NCBI RefSeq assembly: GCF_021390435.2
Contig: NZ_JAJVCN010000003.1
Coordinates: forward strand, 62,001-126,000
Reading direction: 5' to 3'
Origin: Kibdelosporangium philippinense
GTDB lineage: Bacteria; Actinomycetota; Actinomycetes; Mycobacteriales; Pseudonocardiaceae
Length of the DNA: 64,000 nucleotides
The notes under the pieces are model-generated. The model did not search any database, was not told the DNA's origin, and worked only from the letters and a program-made list of their open reading frames with translations. A program made the position numbers and the translations under genes. Within the stretch, counting starts at the first letter, position 1. The number at the start of each line of letters is the position of its first letter. Below are positions 16,628-25,900 of the stretch, one piece after another.

Positions 16628-17996
16628 GGGAGTGTAAAAATTTCGGTGTAACTGTCCAAAGTGGAGGGTACACCTGTGACTGACAGGACGAAGACTCAGG
16701 CCACGACGGCGGCCAGCCCGGTGGTGGATGAGAAGCTCGTGGCCGAACTGGCGAAGCGAGCACAAGCCGAGGGTATGGCGATCAGCGGTGAGGGTGGGCT
16801 GATCGCGCAGCTGACCAAGATCGTGCTGGAGTCCTCGCTGCAGGGCGAGATGGACGCTCACCTGGGCTACGGCAAGCACGACCCGGCCGGCCGCAACGGC
16901 GGCAACTCCCGCAACGGCACGCGGGCCAAGACCGTGCTGACCGAGACCGGCCCGGTCGAGATCACCGTGCCGCGGGATCGGGACGGCTCGTTCGAACCCA
17001 CGATCGTGCGCAAACGCCAGCGCCGGCTGGACGGCATCGACGGGATCGTGCTGTCGCTGTCGGCCAAGGGTCTGACCACCGGGGAGATCTCCGCGCATCT
17101 GGCCGAGGTGTATGGCACCAGCGTGTCCAAGGACACCATCTCGGCGATCACCGACCGGGTGCTGGAGGGCATGACCGAATGGCAGAACCGGCCGCTGGAC
17201 GCGGTGTATCCGGTGGTGTTCATCGACGCGATCCGGGTCAAGATCCGCGACGGGCAGGTCGCCAACCGGTCGATCTACCTCGCGCTCGGGGTCACCATCG
17301 ACGGCGACCGCGACATCCTCGGGCTGTGGGCCGGCGAGCACGGCGACGGTGAGGGAGCCAAGTACTGGCTGCGGATCCTGACCGAACTGAAGAACCGGGG
17401 CGTGCGGGACGTGCTCATGCTCGTCTGCGACGGACTGAAAGGCCTGCCCGACGCGGTGAACACCGTGTGGGACAAAACGATCGTGCAGACCTGTGTCGTG
17501 CATTTGCTGCGCAACAGCTTCCGGTATGCCTCCAAGAAGGACTGGGGCGTGCTGGCCAAGGACCTCAAACCGGTCTACACCGCACCCAGCGAGCAGGCCG
17601 CGCTAGACCGGTTCGCCGAGTTCAGCGAGAAATGGGAACGTAAGTATCCGGCGATCGTGCGGCTGTGGACCGACGCATGGGCCGAGTTCACCCCGTTCCT
17701 GGCCTTCGACGTCGAGATCCGCACGGTCATCTGCAGCACCAACGCCATCGAGAGCATCAACGCCCGGCTGCGTCGGGCGGTCAATGCCCGCGGACACTTC
17801 CCCACCGAGCAAGCCGCACTCAAGTGCCTGTACATGGCCCTGATGGGCCTGGACCCGACCGGCAAAGGCCGAGGACGCTGGACCATGCGCTGGAAAGCCG
17901 CCCTCAACGCCTTCGACATCGCCTTCGACGGACGCCTGTCCGCCGACCGAATCTAACCTTATCAAGATCCAATTACACCGAAAATTTGACAGTCCC
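16628..17996 (+). mobile_element. IS256-family insertion sequence, complete
   Basis: 1,369 bp. Terminal inverted repeats are 16628-16654 (GGGAGTGTAAAAATTTCGGT...) and 17970-17996, matching at about 23 of 27 positions (right end, reversed: GGGACTGTCAAATTTTCGGT...). The 8-bp target duplication CTGTTGGC is exact on both sides (16620-16627 and 17997-18004). One intact transposase gene is inside. Perfect duplications and an intact frame mean a recent, possibly active copy. Confidence 0.93.
16661..17956 (+). CDS. IS256-family (Mutator-type) transposase
   Basis: 431 residues from GTG 16661 (GTG 16676 is an alternative). DDE catalytic residues can be placed: Asp in VVFIDAIRVKIRDG, Asp in LVCDGLKGLPDAV, and Glu in CSTNAIESINARLRR. 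The N-terminal GLIAQLTKIVLESSLQGEMDAHLGYGKHD is characteristic of the family. It fills the element between the inverted repeats with no frameshift, so it should be functional. Confidence 0.96.
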   Translation: MEGTPVTDRTKTQATTAASPVVDEKLVAELAKRAQAEGMAISGEGGLIAQLTKIVLESSLQGEMDAHLGYGKHDPAGRNGGNSRNGTRAKTVLTETGPVEITVPRDRDGSFEPTIVRKRQRRLDGIDGIVLSLSAKGLTTGEISAHLAEVYGTSVSKDTISAITDRVLEGMTEWQNRPLDAVYPVVFIDAIRVKIRDGQVANRSIYLALGVTIDGDRDILGLWAGEHGDGEGAKYWLRILTELKNRGVRDVLMLVCDGLKGLPDAVNTVWDKTIVQTCVVHLLRNSFRYASKKDWGVLAKDLKPVYTAPSEQAALDRFAEFSEKWERKYPAIVRLWTDAWAEFTPFLAFDVEIRTVICSTNAIESINARLRRAVNARGHFPTEQAALKCLYMALMGLDPTGKGRGRWTMRWKAALNAFDIAFDGRLSADRI

Positions 17997-18000
17997 CTGT

Positions 18001-18066
18001 TGGCTGAACGGCGGGTTGGGTTCAACGGCTGGGTTGAGTTGAACGGCTGGGTTGGCTTAGCGGTAG
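18001..18066. repeat. GGCTGGGTTG-type tandem repeat tract flanking the IS elements
   Basis: Short degenerate tandem units: GGCTGAACGGCGGGTTGGGTT, then GGCTGGGTTGAGTTGAAC, GGCTGGGTTGGCTTAGC. A similar G/T-rich stretch (TTGGGTTGGATTGAGTGGC, GGCTGGTGGCTGG) continues at about 19620-19690, beyond the IS3 element. The two IS elements therefore landed in one repetitive intergenic tract. Confidence 0.6.
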
Positions 18067-18095
18067 TTGTCAAGTCCAATTGAGACGGTTTGTGT

Positions 18096-19100
18096 CTACA
18101 GGGCTGGTTGTGACTGTGGAATGGGTTGGTTGATCCAGACTGCCTCGGGCAGTTTGGGTGGCCGGGGTCGGCGGGTGAAGCGTTCGGGGTGTGCGGCGTA
18201 GGCCCGGTTGAGGGTGGTTTGGCGTTGGGTCTGGATCTGCTCGGCGGTGCCGAAGTGGACCGAGGCCGGGGTGTGCATCCCGATCCCGGAATGCCGGTGT
18301 TCGTGGTTGTAGGCCAGGAAGAAGCTCTCGCAGAACGCGCGGGCGTCGGCCAGTGACCCGAACCGGTCGGGAAAATCCGGCACGTACTTCATCGTCTTGA
18401 ACTGGGCTTCGGAGTACGGGTTGTCGTTCGAGGTTCGGGGGCGGGAATGCGACCGCAGCACGCCGAGATCGACCAGGAGGTCGGACACTGGTTTGGAGAC
18501 CATCGCCCCGCCGCGGTCGGCGTGGATGGTGTGCGGCTCGACCCCGTTGCGGGCGACCGCGTCAGCGAGGAAATCCTTGGCCACGACCGCGTCCTCGGCC
18601 GCGGCGACCAGCCAGCCCGTCACATAGCGGGAGAAGATGTCCAGCACGACATAGCACTTGTACCAGACGCCTTTGACCGGTCCTTTCAACGCGGTGATGT
18701 CCCAGGACCACACCTCGCTGGGGCCGCGGGCGATCAGCTCCGGGCGGACCCGGGGTGGATGGGTGGCCAGCCGGCGGCGTTCGGACACCTGCCCAGCCGC
18801 GCGGGCGATGCGGTACATGGTGGAGATCGAGCAGTGATATCGGCCCTCGTCCAGCTCGCGGGCCCAGACCTGTGGGATCGCCAGATCCGCGTAGGTCGGG
18901 CTGGTTAGCAAGGCCAGCACGGCTGTGCGTTCGGTGTCGGTCAACGCCGAGGGCGGTGGTTGGCGCGGTAGCCACGGACCGTGCTTGGCCGGCGGCGGGT
19001 TGGCGCGCCGGTAGTAGGTCGCGCGGGAGATCCCGGTCAGCGCGCACGACTGCTGCACCGAGACCTCGGCTGCGCGTAGTTCGGTGAACGCGGCCGTCAT
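18096..19100 (-). CDS. IS3-family transposase OrfB (integrase domain)
   Basis: About 334 residues from ATG 19100, which overlaps the orfA stop by 4 bases (ATGA); the same frame stays open upstream to 19340, so a frameshift fusion from orfA is also possible. It has an HTH_21-like region (ISRATYYRRANPP) and an rve integrase core: Asp in EVWSWDITALKGP, Asp in TIHADRGGAM, Glu in NPYSEAQFKTMKY. The C-terminus NHEHRHSGIGMHTPASVHFG is typical of the family. Strand transfer enzyme of the element. Confidence 0.95.
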   Translation of the reverse strand: MTAAFTELRAAEVSVQQSCALTGISRATYYRRANPPPAKHGPWLPRQPPPSALTDTERTAVLALLTSPTYADLAIPQVWARELDEGRYHCSISTMYRIARAAGQVSERRRLATHPPRVRPELIARGPSEVWSWDITALKGPVKGVWYKCYVVLDIFSRYVTGWLVAAAEDAVVAKDFLADAVARNGVEPHTIHADRGGAMVSKPVSDLLVDLGVLRSHSRPRTSNDNPYSEAQFKTMKYVPDFPDRFGSLADARAFCESFFLAYNHEHRHSGIGMHTPASVHFGTAEQIQTQRQTTLNRAYAAHPERFTRRPRPPKLPEAVWINQPIPQSQPAL

Positions 19101-19534
19101 GACGTCCTCGGCGGCTCGTCGTTCTCCGCGCTCTCGGAGAGTCCTTCCAAGAGCGCGTGTGCTTTTCCCATGATGTCCAGCGCTATCCGGGTTTTCGCCA
19201 GGTCGGATCGCAGTTTCTCGTTCTGGCGGCGGAGTTTCTCCAGCTCGATCTGCTCGGCTGATTTCTTCGAGCGTTTCGCCGGTGTCGACGGGTCCGCCGG
19301 GCCGCTGGTCAGGGCGGCCGCGTCGCGGGCGCGTGTCCACTCGATGATGTGCGAGGAATACAGGCCTTCCCGGCGCAGGATCGCGCCTTTCTCGCCGTTG
19401 GGGGCGTTCTCGTACTCGGTGACGATCGCCAGCTTGTACTCCGGGCTGAACACCCGCCGGGACGGACGCGGCGCGGGATCGCCCGCCGGTGTCGACGGGA
19501 TGGGCTGGTCGTCAGCGGGAGTGGACACGTACAC
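19097..19534 (-). CDS. IS3-family transposase OrfA (HTH/leucine zipper)
   Basis: 145 residues. Residues about 27-75 form an IS3/IS911 HTH (FSPEYKLAIVTEYENA, then REGLYSSHIIEWTRARD). Residues 90-125 form a coiled-coil leucine zipper (QIELEKLRRQNEKLRSDLAKT). It binds the element ends and dimerises with OrfB. The first 25 residues are Pro-rich and may not all belong to the natural start. Confidence 0.92.
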   Translation of the reverse strand: MYVSTPADDQPIPSTPAGDPAPRPSRRVFSPEYKLAIVTEYENAPNGEKGAILRREGLYSSHIIEWTRARDAAALTSGPADPSTPAKRSKKSAEQIELEKLRRQNEKLRSDLAKTRIALDIMGKAHALLEGLSESAENDEPPRTS

Positions 19535-19701
19535 AAGGATCTCCGATCCCGCCCTTGGTCAGGAACCCCGGTACTCACACCGGGTGTCTCACACGATCCT
19601 GACAAAGAGGGTAGCGGCGAGTTGGGCTGAGTGACTGGATTGCCTGAGCGGCCGGGTTGGGTTGGATTGAGTGGCTGGTGGCTGGTGGCTGGGACATACG
19701 A

Positions 19702-19735
19702 CCGCGGCCCGGCTCTGTTCTGAGCCAGGCCGCGG
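19702..19735 (-). terminator. Strong hairpin downstream of the pyroglutamyl-peptidase-like gene
   Basis: CCGCGGCC-GGCTC paired with GAGCC-GGCCGCGG around a 6-base loop, 17 bases past the stop of the minus-strand gene. No long T-run, as is common for actinobacterial terminators. Confidence 0.7.
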
Positions 19736-19751
19736 TTGGGGTTCTTAGGTG

Positions 19752-20996
19752 TCAGGACAGGGCTGCTTCGAGGATCTTCTTCACTTGGGCGACGATGTCT
19801 ACCCGGTTCTGCTCGAAGGTTGGGTCTGTTATCGCTGTTGTATTGTCTGGGGCGAACTGCAGGACCGGCGTGTGCACGTGGCCGCCGGGGACCTTCAGCT
19901 TCAATGCGTCACGCAGAAGTGTTGTGCGGTAGGCGATTTCGTTGGAGAGGTAGCTTCCTCCGCCGCCTGCCCTTGCTGTTGATCCTGGCGTTGGGCCGGT
20001 TGGGGAGACTACTGGCGTTGTTGCGCCTGCTGGGATTTCTGTCACCGATGTGTTGTCGAAGACTGGGAAGCGGCCTGTTGTCGCCGCGAGGATCTTCTCG
20101 TACGGCAGGGTTGTCGGCACGAACTCCGGTTGCGGGGTTACCGTCGGGATCCCTGATGGGATTGGGATTGTCGTCGCGCGGGTGAGGTTGTCGTTGTCCA
20201 AGCCTGTGTGCCAGCGGCCGTTGTAGCGTTCTATGTCGATTCGGCCGACTCGGCCTTGGCTCACCGTTGTGAACATGGTGAGTTTTGGCATCTGGGAAAG
20301 GAATGTGCGCTCGACTGTTCCTGCTTCGAAGGGGCCCCACAGGACTGGGAACATCGCTGTTTGCACTATTGCTGGACCGGTTGGGGTTTTGATGATCACG
20401 CCGTCCAGCGCTAGCGCTGTTGCTCCCGATGGGTTGCTGCGGCGGATGTCTCCGTCTAGCTGGAATGGGTCGAAGCCGCTCACCATCACTCGTTTGAGAC
20501 CCGGTGGGAAGTTGACCGTGTCTTGCCCGCGGGAGCTGGTTTCCATTGCGTTGATCAGGCCCGTGCGGTCGGCTTCCGGCAGGGTGAAGCGGGGTTTCCA
20601 TTGGCGCAACGCCTTCGTCAGCGCCAGGCGGGCCCAGTAGAGCGGACGGTCGTCTGCTCTGGTCAGGTCTCCGCCTGCAGGTCCACGGCCTTGAACGCGG
20701 TCTACCGCCGCGCGCCACAGGCTGTCGCCTTCCGCACGGATGAAAGCGGATGCGGCATGTTTCGTCCGAATGGCGCACAGTTGGCGCTCAAACTTTGCTC
20801 CGAAGCGGTCGAAGCCACTGCGGCGCAGCACTTCCTGCGGCACCGCCAGATCCAGTCGGCGCTCCGACACCGTTACTGGCACCGCGCGGTCGACACAATC
20901 CGCACCGGTCGTTTGCGCGTAGCCAGCCGGTGCCGCAGCGATTAGCGAACCGATGACAATTCCGCAGGTCAGGATCCTGCGCAGCACTGTCCTCAC
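19752..20996 (-). CDS. Secreted pyroglutamyl-peptidase (C15)-like protein, catalytic Cys replaced by Ser
   Basis: About 414 residues from GTG 20996, chosen because GAGGAGA lies 6 bases before it (a TTG at 21026 is weaker). The N-terminus VRTVLRRILTCGIVIGSLIAA leads to an export signal with likely cleavage after AGYAQ. The peptidase C15 core starts at GFDPF (174-178), followed by SNPSG. Catalytic positions of Pcp align as Glu256 (IDIERYNG), residue 351 in GSYLSNEIAYR, and His375 (GHVHTPVLQ). Position 351 is Ser where Pcp has Cys in TYxCN; its 24-residue distance to His375 equals that in Pcp (144-168). The N-terminal 160 residues are an extra domain. Either a serine variant or a non-catalytic binding protein. 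Confidence 0.78.
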   Translation of the reverse strand: MRTVLRRILTCGIVIGSLIAAAPAGYAQTTGADCVDRAVPVTVSERRLDLAVPQEVLRRSGFDRFGAKFERQLCAIRTKHAASAFIRAEGDSLWRAAVDRVQGRGPAGGDLTRADDRPLYWARLALTKALRQWKPRFTLPEADRTGLINAMETSSRGQDTVNFPPGLKRVMVSGFDPFQLDGDIRRSNPSGATALALDGVIIKTPTGPAIVQTAMFPVLWGPFEAGTVERTFLSQMPKLTMFTTVSQGRVGRIDIERYNGRWHTGLDNDNLTRATTIPIPSGIPTVTPQPEFVPTTLPYEKILAATTGRFPVFDNTSVTEIPAGATTPVVSPTGPTPGSTARAGGGGSYLSNEIAYRTTLLRDALKLKVPGGHVHTPVLQFAPDNTTAITDPTFEQNRVDIVAQVKKILEAALS

Positions 20997-21060
20997 GAAG
21001 ATTCTCCTCACGTCACTGACATGCAATCAGGGATGAGGTGGCTCCGCACGAGACGAAAGT

Positions 21061-21275
21061 CGGCTTGACGCCGCAGAGGAAGTTCGCCGTCCCGGTCAGG
21101 GCTGCCGTCGATGCCGTGCCACCCGAGACGGAAACTCGGCTACAAGCCGCAGAGGAAGCTCGCCATGACCGTCAGTGCAGGCGTCTATGTCCTGCCGCCC
21201 GAAACCGGCTAGAAGCCGCGGAGGAAGTTCGCCGTCACGGTCAGTGCTGGCGTCGATGTCTTGCCGTCTTCGACA
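21061..21275. repeat. Three tandem copies of the PBP gene 3' end (69- and 76-bp period)
   Basis: Copy 1 is the true gene end (21206-21275, minus strand ...TCGACGCCAGCACTGACC...GGCTTCTAG). Copy 2 (21137-21205) and copy 3 (21061-21136) lie beyond the stop codon and repeat the same block: CGGCT-AAGCCGC-GAGGAAG-TCGCC-GTCAG-GC-GTC-ATGTC. Offsets are 69 and 76 bases. Codon-by-codon the copies still resemble the tail TPALTVTANFLRGF (for example TAALTGTANFLCG), but stops and substitutions show they are not translated as part of the protein. Confidence 0.85.
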
Positions 21276-22837
21276 AGCACCGCGAAGGCGACGTCACCAC
21301 GGAAACCGACGAACCAGCTATTGGCGTTGGTTCCTTGGCTTTCTGTTTCCGCCGTGCCTGTCTTGCCGTAGGTGCCTTTGAAACTGCTTAGCGAGGTCGC
21401 TGTTCCGGATGTGACGACCGCGCCCATCATCGACTTGATCTGGCTCAGGACTGCGCCCGAGGGTGGCTGGTAGCCGGTCACCACGTTGGTTTGCACGTCC
21501 GCACGCAGCTTTGGCGTCACCGCTTTCCCGCTGGCCACAGTGGCGGCCACTACGGCCATTCCCAGCGGGGAGGCGACGACCCGGCCCTGGCCGATGCTGT
21601 CCTCCACGCGCTGCACCGCGTTTCCTGAGGGCTCGACTTTGCCCAATTCTGTCCTCAGGCCGGGGATTTCGAAGTCGGCGTTCAGTCCGAACTGGCTTGC
21701 CGCTTTGCTCAGGCCGTCCGCTGGGAGCTGGCTGGCGATCTTGCCGAAGGTTGTGTTGCACGACCTTGCGAATGCCGTTCGCAGATTCGCGTTCGGCACG
21801 TCGAAGCCCGCGTTCTTCAGCGTACGGCCGCTGATGTTCGCCGAGGCTGGGCATTCCACTGGTGAGTCCACGTTCAGGCCTTGCTGAATCGCTGCCGCCA
21901 CGCTGGCGATCTTGAAGGCCGATCCCGGCGCGAACAGGCCGCTGAACGCATCCGTCGCCCCTGCCGAGGAGTTGTTGGCCACGGCGAGGATCCCGCCGGT
22001 GCTCGGCTTGATGGCCACGATGATGCTTGGCTGGCTGGACTTGTCGACCGCGCTCTGCGCCGCTGCCGTGATCTTCGCGTTCAGCGTGGACTTCACCGCA
22101 TCGGCCGAGCTGTGCGTCGGCTTCTCGCCGTACAGCAGCTCCACGTCTTTGCCTGCGCTGTCGACAATCGCCACGTACCGCTTGTCCCCCGAACCGCTGC
22201 TGCCGCCCGAAGAACCATCCAGGAGCGCCTTCATCACGGGAGCCGCGATCTGCGGGCCAGTTGGCTTGGTCGTCGAGCCTTCCCAGACAGCGAGCGGTTT
22301 TCCTGCGTCATCGAGCACCGCGGCCTCGCCGGTTTCGCCCTGTTCCCCTAACACCGCGATGGTCTGACCGGCTTGCAGCTTCGGGTGCAGCACGGTTGGC
22401 GACCACTTCACGACCCACTTGTCGTCGCTGACCTTCGTGACCGGCACCGACATGTTCCAGCTGAGCGGCACCATGACCTTCAATGTCGCGGTGACCGGTA
22501 CAGTCGCGGGATTCGGGTCGGTCGACGGCATGCCCTCGTACGTCAGCGAACCGGCCGGAAGCCCCTTGAACAGCGCCGTAATCGCTTCACGGGCCGCCTC
22601 AGGGTTATCCGTCAATGCGGCCGCTTCGTCCGCCTTACCTGCCGACAGGGCCTTCAGGAAGGGCCCGATCACCAGGCTTGGCTGCTTTTTCGGCGGAGTT
22701 GTCCGAGCCGCGGGCGTTTGATCCGCCGTCTTGCTCTCCGATGATGAGGGCCACAAAACAAAGACCCCGGCGACGATGATTGCCACCGCCGCCAGGGCCC
22801 CGCCGATCAAGATCCCGCGTCTTCTGCCGTCAGTCAC
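21209..22837 (-). CDS. Class B penicillin-binding protein with MecA_N/NTF2-like domain
   Basis: About 542 residues from GTG 22837 (GGGGGAG 9 bases upstream). A membrane anchor lies at 6-30 and a Ser/Thr/Pro-rich stalk at 30-55. An NTF2-like (MecA_N) domain is at about 55-145 (PFLKALSAGKADEAAALTDN), then the dimerisation region. The transpeptidase domain carries Ser306 in GSAFK, SCN (359-361), and KTGTAE (from 492). It cross-links peptidoglycan outside the membrane. Similar single-gene PBPs in actinobacteria (the PbpA-like/PenA-like NTF2 group) are accessory, low-affinity transpeptidases. It follows ileS on the same strand after a 90-base gap and is not part of the dcw operon. Confidence 0.93.
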   Translation of the reverse strand: MTDGRRRGILIGGALAAVAIIVAGVFVLWPSSSESKTADQTPAARTTPPKKQPSLVIGPFLKALSAGKADEAAALTDNPEAAREAITALFKGLPAGSLTYEGMPSTDPNPATVPVTATLKVMVPLSWNMSVPVTKVSDDKWVVKWSPTVLHPKLQAGQTIAVLGEQGETGEAAVLDDAGKPLAVWEGSTTKPTGPQIAAPVMKALLDGSSGGSSGSGDKRYVAIVDSAGKDVELLYGEKPTHSSADAVKSTLNAKITAAAQSAVDKSSQPSIIVAIKPSTGGILAVANNSSAGATDAFSGLFAPGSAFKIASVAAAIQQGLNVDSPVECPASANISGRTLKNAGFDVPNANLRTAFARSCNTTFGKIASQLPADGLSKAASQFGLNADFEIPGLRTELGKVEPSGNAVQRVEDSIGQGRVVASPLGMAVVAATVASGKAVTPKLRADVQTNVVTGYQPPSGAVLSQIKSMMGAVVTSGTATSLSSFKGTYGKTGTAETESQGTNANSWFVGFRGDVAFAVLVEDGKTSTPALTVTANFLRGF

Positions 22838-22927
22838 TACGTTCCACTCCCCCTGCCGAGACACGTGCCTAAGACCCCCCGGTCCGTTGGCAGCATGCCA
22901 GAAAGTGTCAACGTAGTGGCATATGAG

Positions 22928-25900
22928 CTATCTCTTGGTAACGCTGACCCGAACCGTTACGCCATCGCCGACCGTGCCCTCGACGGCATCCGGGCCAACT
23001 GGACCGTAGGACACCTCTTCGGCCAGGGTTTCCGAAGCGACGAACTTCTCATGGTGCTGTGCGGCCCGCAAGACATCGCCAGTCACTTCAAGCACAAGTG
23101 AAATCCGGTCGGCGACGTCCAATCCGGAGGAGCGACGAGCCTGCTGCACAACCCGGACAAGGTCGCGCACCAGCCCTTCGTCGTTCAGCTCAGGCGTCAC
23201 GTCGGTGTCGAGCACGACCAGACCCGAACCGCCAGGCAGCGGAGCCGCCACGCCGTGATCACCCGTGACCAGCCGACGCTCGTACTCCCCTTCCTGCAGC
23301 TCGATCCCAGCCGCGACAACGGCTCCTGACGCTGAGGTGGACCACTCGCCCGCCTTCACGGCCTTGATCACCGTCTGCACGTCCTTGCCAAGCCGAGGAC
23401 CGGCCGCCCGCGCGTTCACCACGAGCTCGAAGTGCCCGTGCGCGGCCACATCCGTGGTCAGCTCTACCTGCTTGACGTTCACCTCGTCCTTCAGCAGATC
23501 GGTGAACGGGTCGAGCACGGCGGCGTCATCGGACGCGACCACGAGGCGTGCCAACGGCAACCGCACGCGCAGCTTGTTGGCCTTGCGCAACGACAACGCA
23601 GCCGACGCGACCTGACGCACCCGATCCATCCCAGCGACCAACGCGTCGTCGGCGGGCAGCAAGTCCTCCGACGGCCAGTCAGTCATGTGCACCGAGCGCT
23701 CGCCCGTCAGCCCGCGCCACACCGTCTCCGCAGTCAGCGGAAGCAGTGGCGCGGTCAACCGGCTCACGACCTCAAGGACCGTGTGCAGCGTTTCGATCGC
23801 ATCCTTGTCACCGGCCCAGAAACGGTCACGCGAGCGCCGCACGTACCAGTTGGTCAGCACCTCCAGGTACTCACGGACCGAGGCACACGCGCCGGAGATG
23901 TCGTACGTCTCCAACGCAACGCGCACCGAAGCGGCCAGATCATGAGTCTTGGCAAGGATGTAGCGGTCGAGCACGTGCGTGCTGTCGGTCCGCCAGGTCC
24001 CCTCCACGCCCTCGGCGTTGGCGTACAACGCAAGGAAGTAGTACGAGTTCCACAGCGGCAACACGGCCTGCCGGACGGCATCCCGGATCCCGCGCTCGGT
24101 GACGATCAGGTTGCCACCACGCAAGATCGGCGATGCCATCAGGAACCAGCGCATCGCGTCCGAGCCGTCGCGCTCGAACACCTCGTTGACGTCCGGGTAG
24201 TTCTTCAGCGACTTGGACATCTTCTGCCCGTCATCGCCGAGCACGATCCCGTGCGCCACACAGGAACGGAACGACGGCCGGTCGAACAACGCCGTCGCCA
24301 GCACGTGCAGCGTGTAGAACCAACCACGCGTCTGGCCGTTGTACTCGACGATGAAGTCGCCCGGGTAGTGGTGGTCGAACCAGTCCCTGTTCTCGAACGG
24401 GTAGTGCACTTGGGCGAACGGCATCGAGCCGGACTCGAACCAGCAGTCGAGCACCTCGGGGACACGGCGCATCATCGATTTGCCGGTCGGGTCGTCCGGG
24501 TTCGGGCGGACCAACTCGTCGATCGCGGGCCGGTGCAGATCCGTTGGCCGGACACCGAAATCACGCTCGATCTCGTCAAGCGAACCGTAGACGTCCGTCC
24601 GCGGGTACTCGGGGTTGTCCGAGCGCCACACCGGGATCGGCGAACCCCAGTACCGGTTTCGCGAGATGCCCCAGTCGATCGCGTTGGCCAGCCATTTGCC
24701 GAACTGGCCATCACGAACGTGCCCGGGAACCCAGTTGATCAGCTGGTTCAGCTCGACCATCCGGTCACGGAACTGGGTCACCGCAACGAACCACGACGAC
24801 ACGGCACGCTGGATCAGCGGGCTGTCGCAGCGCCAGCAGTGCGGGTACGGGTGGTCGTAGGTCTCGTGCCGCAGCAGCAATCCCGCTTCCTTGAGGTCGC
24901 GGATGATCACCTTGTTGGCGTCGAACACATGCATGCCAACGTAAGGCGCGACCTCGTCGGTGAACTCGCCGTGCGGGTTCACCGGGCCGACGACCGTGAT
25001 GCCAGCAGCGTCGGTGACCTTCTTGTCCTCTTCACCGTAGGCCGGTGCGATGTGGACGATGCCCGTACCGTCATCGGTCGTGACGTAGTCCGCGGCGAGG
25101 ATCTGATGCGCGTTGGGCTGCTGGCCGTAGAAGAAGTCGAACGGCGGCCGGTAACGACGGCCGACAAGCTCGCTTCCCTTGTACCGGGCCACGATGCGCG
25201 AAGCAGCGTCCTCGCCGAGTTCCCGCGAGTACGCGGAAACCCTTGCCTCGGCGAGCAAGTACTTGCGGCCTTCGTGCTCCACGGTCACATAGTCGACGTC
25301 CGGGTGCACGGCGGCGGCGAGGTTGCTCGGCAGCGTCCACGGGGTGGTCGTCCAGACCAGCGCCTCTTCGCCGTTGTCCAGGCGCAGGCTGACGGTGACC
25401 GCCGGGTCCTGCCGGTCCTTGTAGACCTCGTCCATTTTGGTCTCGGTGTTGGACAGCGGCGTCTCGCAACGCCAGCAGTACCACATCACCTTGAAGCCCT
25501 CGTAGACCAAGCCCTTGTCCCACAAGGACTTGAACGCCCACATGACGCTTTCCATGTAGTCGAGGTCAAGCGTCTTGTAGTCGTTGTCGAAGTCGACCCA
25601 GCGGGCCTGACGGGTGACGTAGTCACGCCACTCCGAGGTGAAGCGCAGCACGGACTTGCGGCACGCGTCGTTGAACGCGGCGACACCGTAGGCCTCGATG
25701 TCGGCCTTGGTCTTGAAGCCGAGTTCCTTCTCCGCGGTCACCTCGGCGGGCATGCCGTGGGTGTCCCAGCCGAACCGGCGTTCGACGTGCTTGCCCTTCA
25801 TCGTCTGGAAGCGCGGCACGACGTCCTTGACGTAGCCGGTCAGCAGGTGGCCGTAGTGCGGCAGGCCGTTGGCGAACGGCGGACCGTCGTAGAACACGAA

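Larger units (their letters stand above)
18068..19604 (-). mobile_element. IS3-family insertion sequence
   Basis: About 1,537 bp, ends of the TG...CA type. Imperfect terminal inverted repeats: left TGTCAAGTCCAATTGAGAC, right (reversed) TGTCAGGATCGTGTGAGAC. No exact short target duplication could be read next to these ends, so the boundaries carry a few bases of uncertainty or one flank was rearranged. It contains orfA and orfB in the classical order, both intact. Confidence 0.82.

Noticed and set aside
18061..18075. Target duplication of the IS3 element
   Set aside because: Three- and four-base candidates on the two sides (AGT/TAGT versus AAG/AAGA) do not match; not reported as a duplication.
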